DNA of 64,000 bases from Oceanicaulis sp052055585. GTDB lineage: Bacteria; Pseudomonadota; Alphaproteobacteria; Caulobacterales; Maricaulaceae. The position numbers and the translations under genes were made by a program. The notes below the pieces were generated by a model. The model did no database searches, was not told where the DNA came from, and saw only the letters and a list, made by a program, of their open reading frames with translations. Shown one piece after another: positions 31,246 to 43,553 of this stretch; the stretch's first letter is position 1, and every line of letters begins with the position of its first letter. Location: positions 930,001 through 994,000 of the forward strand of contig NZ_CP170485.1 in the NCBI RefSeq assembly GCF_052055585.1. The letters run 5' to 3'.

Positions 31246-32322
31246 ATGGCGGAAGGCGAAGACAAGTCAGAAAAGACAGAAGAGCCGACAGACCGCAAAC
31301 TCCGGCAGGCGCGGGAAGAAGGCGATGTTCCAAAATCCCAGGAAGTATCGGGCTGGTTCACCCTGACAGCCGGGCTGGCCATGCTGGCCTTTCTGGCTCC
31401 GGGCATGGTGCGAAACCTTGCGGAGATGCTGTTGGTGTTCCTGGCCGAGCCGCATGAGCTGGCGGTGGATCCCTCCGGCGCCGTGACGCTCGCGGCGGCG
31501 ACCGCCATGCGCCTTGTGCTGGTGGTGGGGCTCGCCTTCGCCACGCTGCTGGTGGCGGCGATCTTCGGCAATCTTGTCCAGACAGGGGTGATGTTCACGC
31601 CCAAGAAAATCGCGCCCAAGCTCGACAAGCTCGACCCGATCAAGGGTTTGACCCGCATGTTCGGGCCCGAGGGCTGGATGAACTTCTTCAAGGGCGTCGG
31701 CAAGATGACGATTGTCGGCCTCGCCATCGCCGCCGTGCTCTGGCCCCGGCGCAATGAACTGGCGGTGCTGCCGGGCGTGGCGCCGATCGGCATTCTGCAG
31801 GAGGTCTACTCCGCAGCCATCCAGCTGATGATCGCCGCGCTGATCGCCTACACGGCCATTGCGGTTCTCGATTTCCTGTTCCAGCGCAAGCAGTACATCG
31901 ACCGTCACAAGATGAGCCGCAAGGAAATCCGTGACGAGATGAAGGACACCGAAGGCGATCCCATGATCCGCGCCAAGCTGCGTCAGATCCGGCAGGAGCG
32001 GGCGCAGCGCCGGATGATGGCGCGGGTGCCGGACGCCGCCGTGGTGATCACCAACCCGACCCACTATGCCGTGGCGCTGGAGTATGAGCAGGGGCGGACC
32101 CCTGCGCCCATCTGTGTGGCCAAGGGCACGGACGAGGTCGCCTTGCGCATCCGGGCGCTGGCCGAGGAACACAATATTCCGATCGTCGAGGATCCGCCTC
32201 TGGCGCGCGGCCTGTTCGCCAGCGTGGAGCTGGAAGAAGTCATCCCGCCCGAACATTTCAATGCGGTGGCCAAGGTTATCGGCTATGTTCTGATGCTGGC
32301 GGGCAAGGGGCCGAAATCCTGA
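31246..32322 (+). CDS. flhB: Flagellar export switch protein FlhB
   Basis: A 358-residue export-gate protein with four membrane helices and a cytoplasmic domain that self-cleaves to switch export from rod/hook to filament substrates. The N-terminus DKSEKTEEPTDRKLRQAREEGDVPKSQEVSGW is diagnostic, as is the auto-cleavage motif NPTH near residue 269 (VVITNPTHYAVALEY). The ending, VIPPEHFNAVAKVIGYVLMLAG, is also standard. It starts ten bases after fliR. Confidence 0.97.
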   Translation: MAEGEDKSEKTEEPTDRKLRQAREEGDVPKSQEVSGWFTLTAGLAMLAFLAPGMVRNLAEMLLVFLAEPHELAVDPSGAVTLAAATAMRLVLVVGLAFATLLVAAIFGNLVQTGVMFTPKKIAPKLDKLDPIKGLTRMFGPEGWMNFFKGVGKMTIVGLAIAAVLWPRRNELAVLPGVAPIGILQEVYSAAIQLMIAALIAYTAIAVLDFLFQRKQYIDRHKMSRKEIRDEMKDTEGDPMIRAKLRQIRQERAQRRMMARVPDAAVVITNPTHYAVALEYEQGRTPAPICVAKGTDEVALRIRALAEEHNIPIVEDPPLARGLFASVELEEVIPPEHFNAVAKVIGYVLMLAGKGPKS

Positions 32323-32375
32323 CCGCAGCGCTTTTTGGCGCGCGCCGGAAATTCAGGACCCTCACGCTGAAGTAT

Positions 32376-32419
32376 GGTTAACTTTAACCTGTGATGCTGC
32401 GCGTTCGAATCGTGGACTC
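32376..32419 (+). promoter_or_regulatory. cckA upstream control region: palindrome and two CcrM sites
   Basis: GGTTAACTTTAACC (32376-32389) is a perfect inverted repeat containing two TTAAC units, a CtrA-type half site. Two GANTC sequences, the target of the cell-cycle methylase CcrM, follow at 32407-32411 and 32415-32419, only 40-50 bases before the cckA ATG. GANTC sites near promoters allow GcrA-dependent control in Caulobacter. Control by either factor is inferred. Confidence 0.45.
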
Positions 32420-32458
32420 GCCTGCGCCAACCCCGGCCTGAACCCTTCGGAGCCTGTC

Positions 32459-35062
32459 ATGTCAGACCTCCCGCTTTCCGCTCAACATGCGTCCCCCGCA
32501 GATGAGGCGACGCCCGCAGCTGCGCCTCGCAAGTCCGAGGACGCCGCGCAGGCGGAAAGCCCGCTGACCCGGCCTCTGACCCGGCTCATCTTCTGGACCG
32601 CCAGCCTGGGCGCCCTGATCGCTGCGGCGGTGGCGATCTTTGCGGGCGCGGGAGCGGGCTGGAATGGTGTGATCCTTCTGTCCGGCATCGCTTCGGTCGC
32701 GCTGCTGCTGATGTATGCGCTGGCGGCGGGCGAGACGGCGGGGCGGTCCCTGATCGATTCAGCCGATCGCAAACGCGCGACGGGCGGGCAGGCCGCCCAT
32801 GCCATGGCGGTCTGGCCGGATCCTGTGCTGATCACCGACCCCCAGGGCCGCGTGGCCTGGGCCAATGCAGCCTATGTCAAACTGGCCGAGGCGCTGGCGG
32901 GCGCCGCGTCTGACGGCACGCCGGCTGTGCCCGAGCGCCTGTTCAGCGGATCGGGCGCCGGCGCGGTCTATCGCCTCAATCGCGCCGCCTCTGCGGGTGA
33001 ACGCGCCCGTGAAGTGGTCGGGCGCATCCCGCTCGGGGGCGGGGAGAGCGTGGTCTATGCCGCAGATGTTTCCGTGCTCGACGATGGCGGCGTGCTCTGG
33101 CGGTTCTCGGAACTGCGCGACGATGGCCCGCTAGAGGCTGAAGAGACGCCGGACTGGGCCGATCATGCCCCGGCCGGCCTGTTCAGCGCCGACGCTGAAG
33201 GCCGCATTCTTGCGGCGAACGCGACTTTGCGTCATTGGCTGGGCGTTAGTGACGAGGCGGCCCTGAAGCTGCAGGACATCACCTCGGGCGACACCGCCGC
33301 TGCCTTTGCTCAATCGCGCGGGGCGGAGGGCGTGATGCGTCTGGATGCCCGTCTGAAGAACGCTGAGGGCGAAGAAACCCCGGTGGTGATCTGCGTCAGC
33401 TGGAATGATGACCGCCCCGCCAAGGCGCGCGCTGTGGTCTATGAGCAGTCCCTGACCGGCGCGCCCGCGGGGGTGGCGGCGCCGGCCGGCGTGCAGGAGA
33501 CCTCTCCGGTGGGCACCGCATTGGCGGGCGGCTCCTTTGATGAAATGTTCGCGACGGCGCCCTTCGGCGTGGCGCGTCTGGATGATGCGGATCCTGCGGT
33601 TGCCGTGATCGAGGACGCCAACCCGGCGCTTCTGAAGCTGTCAGGCGGGGCCGCTGTACCCGGCGCGACGTTTGAATCCCTGTTCGAGATCGGCGGCGAT
33701 GGCCGGATCGACAATGTGCTGGGCTCGGCGCTCGCCGGTCGCGGTGAACCCAGTGAAGTGCGCCTGAAGGCGGGCGAGGACGGCGAGCGCGCGGTGCAGG
33801 TCTTCCTGTCGCCCTCCCGCGACGGCAAGCGCGTTGCCTATGTGGTTGATATTTCCTCCTGGAAAGCGCTGGAGCAGCAGGTCGCCCAGGCGGGCAAGAT
33901 GCAGGCCGTCGGTCAGCTCGCCAGCGGTGTGGCGCACGACTTTAACAACATGCTCACTGCGATCCGCCTCAATGTCGGCGAGCTGCTGAACCGTCACCCG
34001 GTGGGTGATCCGTCCTATCAGGACCTGCAGCAGATCAACTCCACCGTCACCCGTCAGGCGGGGCTGGTGCGCAAGCTGTTGGCGTTCTCGCGCAAGCAGA
34101 CCTTCCGCAATACCGTCTTTGATATTTCCGACGTCCTGTCTGATTGCTCGATCATGCTGGGCCAGATTCTGGAAGAGACGGTGCGTCTGGACATCAAGCA
34201 TGGCCGTGATTTGCCGCTGGTCCGGGCCGACCGCAACCAGATCGACAATATCCTCGTCAATCTCGCGACCAATGCGCGGGACGCCATGAAGTCCCAGGGC
34301 GGCGGCGTTCTGACCATCACCACCGAGGCGGTGAGCGCCGAGGATGTGGCCCGTGCAGGGGCGCCGAACCCGAAAGACGGCGACTGGGCGGCGATCCATG
34401 TGTCCGATACGGGCACCGGCATGGACGAGGCGACCCTGAAGAAGATTTTCGAGCCCTTCTTCACCACCAAGGAGGCCGGGCAGGGCACCGGGCTTGGCCT
34501 CGCCACCGTTTATGGCGTGGTCAAGCAATCAGGCGGTTTCCTGTTTGTGGATTCCGAAGTCGGCAAGGGCACGACCTTCCATATCTATCTGCCCGGCCAT
34601 GTGCCGAGCGAGGAAGAGCAGACCGAGCTGGCGCGCGAGGAAGCGGCCAAGACCGCCGAGCCTGTTCCGTCTGATCTGGCGGGCAAGGGGCGCATCCTGT
34701 TCGTCGAGGACGAGGACGCGGTGCGCGCCATCGCCGCCAAGACGCTGGTGCGTCGCGGCTATGATGTCGTGGAAGCCTGTGACGGCGAGGAAGCGCTGGA
34801 AATTCTGGAAGAAGAGCCCGAGAGCTTCGACCTTCTGATTTCCGATGTGGTGATGCCGGGGCTTGATGGGCCGGGGCTTCTGAAGGCCGGGCGTCATCTG
34901 CTGGGCAATGCGCGAATCGTCTTCATCTCCGGCTATGCCAAGGAAGAATTCTCCGACACGCTGTCAGACGATCTCGAGATTTCCTTCCTGCCCAAGCCGT
35001 TCGATATCCAGCAACTCGCCGAGCGTGTGAAGGAAGAGCTGGCGGCGCGACAACGCGCCTAA
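32459..35062 (+). CDS. cckA: Cell-cycle hybrid histidine kinase CckA
   Basis: An 867-residue hybrid histidine kinase/phosphatase that feeds the ChpT-CtrA phosphorelay. Two membrane helices lie near residues 42-90, followed by three PAS-like segments (WPDPVLITDPQGRVAWANAAY; APAGLFSADAEGRILAAN; FDEMFATAPFGVARLDD). The HisKA motif is LASGVAHDFNNML with His 493; the ATPase domain has NILVNLATNARDAM and DTGTGMDE, then GQGTGLGLATVYGVV. The C-terminal receiver starts GRILFVEDEDAVRAIA, with phospho-acceptor Asp 796 in LLISDVVMPG. It is longer than Caulobacter CckA (691 residues), mainly in the sensor part. As in Caulobacter it follows flhB. CGGAGCC precedes the ATG. Confidence 0.93.
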   Translation: MSDLPLSAQHASPADEATPAAAPRKSEDAAQAESPLTRPLTRLIFWTASLGALIAAAVAIFAGAGAGWNGVILLSGIASVALLLMYALAAGETAGRSLIDSADRKRATGGQAAHAMAVWPDPVLITDPQGRVAWANAAYVKLAEALAGAASDGTPAVPERLFSGSGAGAVYRLNRAASAGERAREVVGRIPLGGGESVVYAADVSVLDDGGVLWRFSELRDDGPLEAEETPDWADHAPAGLFSADAEGRILAANATLRHWLGVSDEAALKLQDITSGDTAAAFAQSRGAEGVMRLDARLKNAEGEETPVVICVSWNDDRPAKARAVVYEQSLTGAPAGVAAPAGVQETSPVGTALAGGSFDEMFATAPFGVARLDDADPAVAVIEDANPALLKLSGGAAVPGATFESLFEIGGDGRIDNVLGSALAGRGEPSEVRLKAGEDGERAVQVFLSPSRDGKRVAYVVDISSWKALEQQVAQAGKMQAVGQLASGVAHDFNNMLTAIRLNVGELLNRHPVGDPSYQDLQQINSTVTRQAGLVRKLLAFSRKQTFRNTVFDISDVLSDCSIMLGQILEETVRLDIKHGRDLPLVRADRNQIDNILVNLATNARDAMKSQGGGVLTITTEAVSAEDVARAGAPNPKDGDWAAIHVSDTGTGMDEATLKKIFEPFFTTKEAGQGTGLGLATVYGVVKQSGGFLFVDSEVGKGTTFHIYLPGHVPSEEEQTELAREEAAKTAEPVPSDLAGKGRILFVEDEDAVRAIAAKTLVRRGYDVVEACDGEEALEILEEEPESFDLLISDVVMPGLDGPGLLKAGRHLLGNARIVFISGYAKEEFSDTLSDDLEISFLPKPFDIQQLAERVKEELAARQRA

Positions 35063-35109
35063 AGCCCTGATCGCGCTGGGGCGCCTGCCGCTGTTCTCAT
35101 GCGGAATAT

Positions 35110-35131
35110 GTTCCTGTTGCGTTCCTGGAAC
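35110..35131 (+). promoter_or_regulatory. LexA (SOS) operator of recA
   Basis: GTTCCTGTTGCGTTC (35110-35124) is a perfect alphaproteobacterial LexA box, GTTC-N7-GTTC. The second GTTC also starts a short palindrome GTTCCTGGAAC (35121-35131). The site is 72 bases before the recA ATG. Confidence 0.88.
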
Positions 35132-35195
35132 AAAATAAGTACGGTTGGCTTCATTGCCCGACTCGGTCGGGCGTGAAATAAGGAGGGCCGACCTG

Positions 35196-36278
<1,083 letters not shown>

Positions 36279-36327
36279 GGCTGCGTTTAAACTGCCGCAT
36301 CACCCCTGATTTCGGTGATGAATCTAC

Positions 36328-36358
36328 AACGGGCGCTTGGCTTGACCGGGCGCCCGTT
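36328..36358. terminator. Hairpin after recA
   Basis: Arms 36328-36336 (AACGGGCGC) and 36350-36358 (GCGCCCGTT) form a stem 49 bases after recA without a T-run. A second perfect repeat, AAGGCCGCC with GGCGGCCTT (36385-36393 and 36403-36411), lies just upstream of alaS. Confidence 0.5.
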
Positions 36359-36448
36359 CGTATATGGGGGAGAACCGATATCCAAAGGCCGCCGCTTGAG
36401 CAGGCGGCCTTCCTCTCAAACGCCGCGCGCCAGCGCCCGGAGTGCCCC

Positions 36449-39102
<2,654 letters not shown>

Positions 39103-39103
<1 letters not shown>

Positions 39104-39561
39104 TGGTCAAGCGAGCCAAGCCGGGCGCTGATATCCAGCTGACAGGCGACAAGGCGGTGGCGAAACAGATCGCCGCCGCCCGCACCGCCTTCAATCAGGC
39201 GCTGTCGGACCGCGATTATGCCGCCATCGAAGCCGCCCTGTGCGAAGACTGCACCCTGGTGCCCGGAGATGACGCCGAGCTGATGGCCGGGCGCGACGCC
39301 CAGCTGGACGCCTGGCGCTCGATCATCACTCAGGCGCCGGATGTCAGCTATGTGCGCTCGCCCATGCGCATTGATGTGGGCGAGGACGGGCTTCTGGCCG
39401 CCGAGACCGGGCGCTGGAAAGGCCAATGGTCCGCCCAGGGCTTCGAAGTGCGCTATGCGGGCCGGTATTTCGCCAAATGGCGCCTTGATGGCGATGACTG
39501 GCGCATCGCGTCCGAAGTCTTCGTCACGCTCAAGCGCGAAGGCGGCCCAGCGGGCGGCTAG
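39103..39561 (+). CDS. NTF2-like/DUF4440-type protein
   Basis: A 152-residue protein with the compact alpha+beta NTF2-like (SnoaL/DUF4440) fold: a helix (AAARTAFNQALSDRDYAAIEAALCEDCTLVPGDD), GRDAQLDAWRSI, then antiparallel strands (GLLAAETGRWKGQWSAQGFEVRYAGRYFAKWRLDGDDWRI). Such proteins act as small-molecule binding or enzymatic modules and no specific reaction can be assigned. Overlap with the alaS stop suggests coupled translation, not a shared pathway. Confidence 0.65.
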
Positions 39562-39664
39562 GGCGCTTTCGCCGCACCGTTTTTGTCCCCGTCATTCATA
39601 AAGCGTCTGGACTTTCGCGTTTAGGGTTAACCTCAAGGCCAATTCGGGCGAAGAGGGGCGCACT

Positions 39665-41398
39665 ATGGAACACGGGCATGGCTATGAAATCTGGTTGAAG
39701 GATGCGGTGGTCTTCCTGATCGCCGCCGGCGTCGTGGTGCCGCTCTTTCGCCTGTTCAAGCTCAGCTCGGTTCTGGGGTTCCTGATCGCGGGTCTCGCCT
39801 TGGGGCCGTTTGCTCTGGGCGGGCTGGCCGAACGTTTCACCGCGCTGGAATGGGTGACGATTTCCGAGCCCGAAGCCGCCAAGCCCTTTGCGGAGCTGGG
39901 CGTGCTCTTTCTCCTGTTTCTTCTGGGGCTTGAGCTGTCCTTCAAACGGCTCTGGCAATTGCGCCGGGCCGTGTTTGGCGCCGGGGGATTGCAAGCCTTC
40001 GGCAGCGCCGCCGTTCTGGGCGTGGCGTGTTTCTTGATCGGTCAGACCGCGCCTGCCGCTCTTGTGATCGGTCTGGCGCTGGCGCTGTCCTCGACCGCCA
40101 TTGTCATGCAGATCATGGCCGAGGAACGCCGTACGGCGGCCCCCGTCGGTCGCGCGTCACTGGCCGTTCTTCTGATGCAGGACATTCTGGTCGCGCCGAT
40201 CCTGATCCTTGTAGGATTCCTGACGCGCGATTCCGGGGTGGATATTGGCGCGGCGCTCTTAAGCGCGCTGTTTCAAGGGCTTCTGGCGCTCGCCTGGATC
40301 TTGTTGCTGGGGCGTCTGGTGCTGCGCCCGGTCTTTCGCCTGGTCGCCAAGGCGGGCGGGCGTGATCTTCTGATGGCCTTGACGCTTGCTGTCGTGGTGG
40401 GCGCTTCCATGTTGACCGCGGGCGCGGGCCTGTCTCTGGCGCTGGGGGCGTTTCTGGCCGGTCTGATGCTGGGCGAGACCGAGTTCAAGCATCAGGCCGA
40501 GATCGATCTCGAACCCTTCAAGGGGCTCTTGCTGGGCGTCTTCTTCATGACCGTCGGAATGGGCCTGGACCTGGGCGCGGTGTGGCAGAATGCGGGCGTG
40601 GTCATTGCGGGCCTGGTCGTGATGCTTCTGGTCAAGGCTGCGCTGGTCTATCTCGCCTGCCGCCTGTTTGCGGGCGATCATCGCCTGTCGCTGGAGGCGG
40701 CCTTCCTTCTGGCCCCGGCGGGCGAGTTCGCCTTTGTGGTGCTGGCCACCGCCAGCGCGGGCAGTGTGATCCCGGCGGACGTGTCCACGCTGGTCGCCGC
40801 CATCGCAGGCCTGTCCATGCTGATGACCCCGGCGCTGGCCGCGATCGGTCGCAAGCTGGCCGCCGAGCCCGAGGGTAGTGCAGGGCAGGGCGAGCTGCCT
40901 TCAGATCTGGTGGAGATGGAAGGTCATGTGATCATCGCCGGCTTTGGCCGGGTGGGGCGCACCATGGCGCGGGTGCTGGAGACCGAGAATGTCTCCCTGA
41001 TCGGGCTTGATATGAACGCCCAGAAGGTCGCCGACGGGCGTCGCGAAGGCTGGCCGGTCTATTACGGTGATGCGGGACGCGAGGAGTTTCTCGAACGCGC
41101 TGGCGCTGCACGGGCGGACATGTTCGTCGTGACCGTCGACAATCCTCAGAAAGCGTCTGACATGGTGCGCACCGCGCGGCGCTTGCGCCCGGACGCGCTG
41201 ATCCTCGCCCGCGCGCGGGATCGGCGCCATGCGGTGGAGCTGGAAGCGGCGGGCGCCAGCCATGTCACGCTTGAGACCGCGGAAGCCGCCTTGCAGCTCG
41301 CAGGCCGGGCGCTTGAGGATATGGGTCTGAGTGCGGATACGGTACGGGACCGTCTGGCGGCGGAGCGCGAGGATGTCTACGCCTCCGAGATCGCCTGA
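39665..41398 (+). CDS. Kef-type cation/proton antiporter with RCK domain
   Basis: A 577-residue inner membrane protein of the monovalent cation:proton antiporter-2 family. It has 11-13 membrane helices (for example LGVLFLLFLLGLELSFKRLWQL and ALALSSTAIVMQIMAEE, the family motif), followed by an intracellular Rossmann TrkA-N/RCK domain: GHVIIAGFGRVGRTMARVLE, with acidic ribose contact in GLDMNAQ, and AARADMFVVTVDN. It probably exports K+ or Na+ in exchange for H+; a glutathione-regulated role (KefB/KefC) cannot be shown. It ends one base into the next gene. Confidence 0.9.
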   Translation: MEHGHGYEIWLKDAVVFLIAAGVVVPLFRLFKLSSVLGFLIAGLALGPFALGGLAERFTALEWVTISEPEAAKPFAELGVLFLLFLLGLELSFKRLWQLRRAVFGAGGLQAFGSAAVLGVACFLIGQTAPAALVIGLALALSSTAIVMQIMAEERRTAAPVGRASLAVLLMQDILVAPILILVGFLTRDSGVDIGAALLSALFQGLLALAWILLLGRLVLRPVFRLVAKAGGRDLLMALTLAVVVGASMLTAGAGLSLALGAFLAGLMLGETEFKHQAEIDLEPFKGLLLGVFFMTVGMGLDLGAVWQNAGVVIAGLVVMLLVKAALVYLACRLFAGDHRLSLEAAFLLAPAGEFAFVVLATASAGSVIPADVSTLVAAIAGLSMLMTPALAAIGRKLAAEPEGSAGQGELPSDLVEMEGHVIIAGFGRVGRTMARVLETENVSLIGLDMNAQKVADGRREGWPVYYGDAGREEFLERAGAARADMFVVTVDNPQKASDMVRTARRLRPDALILARARDRRHAVELEAAGASHVTLETAEAALQLAGRALEDMGLSADTVRDRLAAEREDVYASEIA

Positions 41399-41748
41399 TG
41401 AGCCAGCCTGTGAGCTTTCAGACCGTCGCCAGTGACGCGCTGGTGTTCTGGGAACGCGGGCGCGTGATCTACAACGTCGTACTGCTCGCTGCGGTGATCG
41501 CGGTTCAGGGTCTGGATGTGGCGAACTGGAATGGATTCGGGCTCAGCCTGCCCGAGCTGATCGTCATGGCGATGGGCGCGAATGTTCTGTATTGCGCAGG
41601 CTATCCGGCGGACCTTCTGGTCCAGATGTCCCGCTTTCGCGGGCCCTGGCGCCATGCGCGCTGGCTGCTCTGGGGGCTGGGCACGGGCTTCGCCCTGATG
41701 CTGGCGTTGTTGTTCCTGCTGGCGCAACAGCCTGAAGCGGTCACCTAG
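41398..41748 (+). CDS. Small membrane protein, unknown function
   Basis: A 116-residue protein with three probable membrane helices (about residues 24-40, 50-65 and 88-108: VIYNVVLLAAVIAVQGLDV, LPELIVMAMGANVLYCAG, LLWGLGTGFALMLALLFLLA). I do not recognise it. Start codon overlaps the antiporter stop (TGATG), so it could be an accessory subunit of the antiporter; this rests on coupling only. Its stop shares the tetranucleotide CTAG with the convergent lipoprotein gene. Confidence 0.6.
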   Translation: MSQPVSFQTVASDALVFWERGRVIYNVVLLAAVIAVQGLDVANWNGFGLSLPELIVMAMGANVLYCAGYPADLLVQMSRFRGPWRHARWLLWGLGTGFALMLALLFLLAQQPEAVT

Positions 41749-42056
41749 TTCGGACGGTCGTCCAGAATATCGCTGGGGCGACGACCTGCGAGGTCTTCTG
41801 GCACGCCCATCGCGCGGTCGCGGGCATAGCGATCCTCGAACTCTTCCTGACGACGCTGGAACTCTTCCGCAGTCTCGTAGCGCTCGGTGCGGGCGGCCTC
41901 CATGCTGCGCTCGATGCAGGTGTCCCGCGCAGCCTTGTCGCTGATCTCCCGGCACTCGGCATAGGCGGACCGCCGGTCATAGGTGTCTACGGAGACGCAG
42001 GCGCTCAGCGCCAGAGGCGCAGACAGGCCCATGAGGAACAGCATGCGGCGTTTCAT
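41745..42056 (-). CDS. Small lipoprotein, unknown function
   Basis: A 103-residue lipoprotein. The signal peptide MKRRMLFLMGLSAPLALSAC ends in a good lipobox (LSAC). The mature part has three further cysteine-bearing or charged segments: AECREISDKAARDTCIERSMEAARTER, a helical Glu/Arg-rich stretch and RPSDILDDRPN. No family recognised. ATG 42056 has TGGAGCC upstream. Confidence 0.7.
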   Translation of the reverse strand: MKRRMLFLMGLSAPLALSACVSVDTYDRRSAYAECREISDKAARDTCIERSMEAARTERYETAEEFQRRQEEFEDRYARDRAMGVPEDLAGRRPSDILDDRPN

Positions 42057-42144
42057 GATTGGCTCCATAAATTAAAGTCTGACTTTAACACGCAAGGCGG
42101 GCTGAGACGCGAGTTAAATCTTGGACAGCTGGAGCCGGACACAA

Positions 42145-42172
42145 AAAAGGCCGGGCAAGCGCCCGGCCTTTT
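42145..42172 (-). terminator. Terminator of icd
   Basis: Arms 42145-42156 (AAAAGGCCGGGC) and 42161-42172 with a 4-base loop; minus-strand T-run. It lies 29 bases after the icd stop. Confidence 0.9.
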
Positions 42173-42200
42173 CCAGTCTAAGTGTGAAAGGTGAGACGCC

Positions 42201-43424
42201 TTACACCTTGTCTTTCATGACTTCGGCAAAGCGCTCGGCCACGGTGTCGAGGAAGCCCTCGGTGGACAGCCAGCCTTGCTGATCGCCGACCAGCAGCGCC
42301 AGGTCCTTGGTCATGTAACCGGCTTCGACGGTCTTGATGATGGTCTGCTCCAGGCTTTCGGCAAAGGCTTCAACCTGCTCATTACCGTCCATCTTGCCGC
42401 GGTATTTCAGGCCACGGGTCCAAGCGAAGATCGAGGCGATGGAGTTGGTGGAGGTCTTCTCGCCGCGCTGGTGCTGGCGATAGTGACGGGTCACGGTGCC
42501 GTGCGCGGCTTCCGCTTCCACGGTCTTCCCATCCGGCGTCATCAGCACCGAGGTCATCAGGCCCAGCGAGCCGAAGCCTTGCGCCACGGTGTCGGACTGA
42601 ACGTCGCCGTCATAGTTTTTACAAGCCCAGACAAAGCCGCCGGACCATTTCATCGCAGCCGCCACCATGTCGTCGATCAGGCGGTGCTCATAGATGATGC
42701 CCAGCTTGTCGAAGTCGGCCTTGAACTCGCTCTCATAGACTTCCTGGAAGATGTCTTTGAAGCGGCCGTCATAGGCTTTCATGATGGTGTTCTTGGTGGA
42801 CAGGTAGACCGGCCATTTACGGTCGAGGCCATAGCGCAGCGAGGCGCGGGCGAAGTCGCGGATCGACTCGTCCAGGTTATACATGCCCATGGCCACGCCG
42901 GAGCTCGGGAAGTCGAACACTTCGTGGGTGATCGGCTCGCCGCCGTCAGACGGGGTGTAGGTCAGGGTCAGCTTGCCCGGACCCGGCACTTTCATGTCGG
43001 TGGCCTTGTACTGGTCGCCAAAGGCGTGACGGCCGATGACGATCGGCTTGGTCCAGCCCGGAACCAGCCGCGGCACGTTCTTGATCACGATCGGCTCGCG
43101 GAACACCACGCCGCCAAGAATGTTGCGGATGGTGCCGTTCGGCGACTTCCACATCTTCTTCAGGCCGAATTCCTCAACCCGGGCTTCGTCCGGGGTGATG
43201 GTGGCGCATTTCACGCCAACGCCGTAATGCTTGATGGCCTCGGCGGCCTCGACGGTGATCTGGTCGTCGGTCTCATCGCGCTTCTGGATCGACAGGTCGT
43301 AGTATTTCAGGTCGATGTCCAGATAGGGCAGGATCAGCTTTTCCTTGATCAGCGCCCAGATGATGCGGGTCATCTCGTCGCCGTCGAGTTCGACGACCGG
43401 ATTGTCGACTTTGATCTTGGCCAT
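42201..43424 (-). CDS. icd: NADP-dependent isocitrate dehydrogenase
   Basis: A 407-residue isocitrate dehydrogenase of the eukaryote-like (IDH type II) family common in alphaproteobacteria; it converts isocitrate to 2-oxoglutarate with NADP in the citric acid cycle. Motifs: NPVVELDGDEMTRIIW at the N-terminus, KSPNGTIRNILGGVVFREPI, the substrate-site STKNTIMKAYDGRFKDIFQ, and VAQGFGSLGLMTSVL followed by AAHGTVTRHYRQHQ. The ATG at 43424 has GGAAG nine bases upstream and gives the family N-terminus; the frame is open 19 codons further. Confidence 0.97.
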   Translation of the reverse strand: MAKIKVDNPVVELDGDEMTRIIWALIKEKLILPYLDIDLKYYDLSIQKRDETDDQITVEAAEAIKHYGVGVKCATITPDEARVEEFGLKKMWKSPNGTIRNILGGVVFREPIVIKNVPRLVPGWTKPIVIGRHAFGDQYKATDMKVPGPGKLTLTYTPSDGGEPITHEVFDFPSSGVAMGMYNLDESIRDFARASLRYGLDRKWPVYLSTKNTIMKAYDGRFKDIFQEVYESEFKADFDKLGIIYEHRLIDDMVAAAMKWSGGFVWACKNYDGDVQSDTVAQGFGSLGLMTSVLMTPDGKTVEAEAAHGTVTRHYRQHQRGEKTSTNSIASIFAWTRGLKYRGKMDGNEQVEAFAESLEQTIIKTVEAGYMTKDLALLVGDQQGWLSTEGFLDTVAERFAEVMKDKV

Positions 43425-43461
43425 GAAGCGTGTCTTCCATGTTCTGTGGGCATGTGGTGAC

Positions 43462-43489
43462 GCACATGGGATGTGCGACATGCCATGTC
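43462..43489. promoter_or_regulatory. Tandem perfect palindromes between icd and trmJ
   Basis: GCACATGGGATGTGC (43462-43476) and GACATGCCATGTC (43477-43489) abut each other in the 129-base divergent gap. Two adjacent perfect dyads suggest a dimeric repressor or activator site; no known family is assigned. Confidence 0.45.
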
Positions 43490-43553
43490 GAGGGGTGGAC
43501 GAATGTGTGGCGGGTGTCTAGCACCGCCTCGCGTGAAGAGAAAGAGGGCGCCC

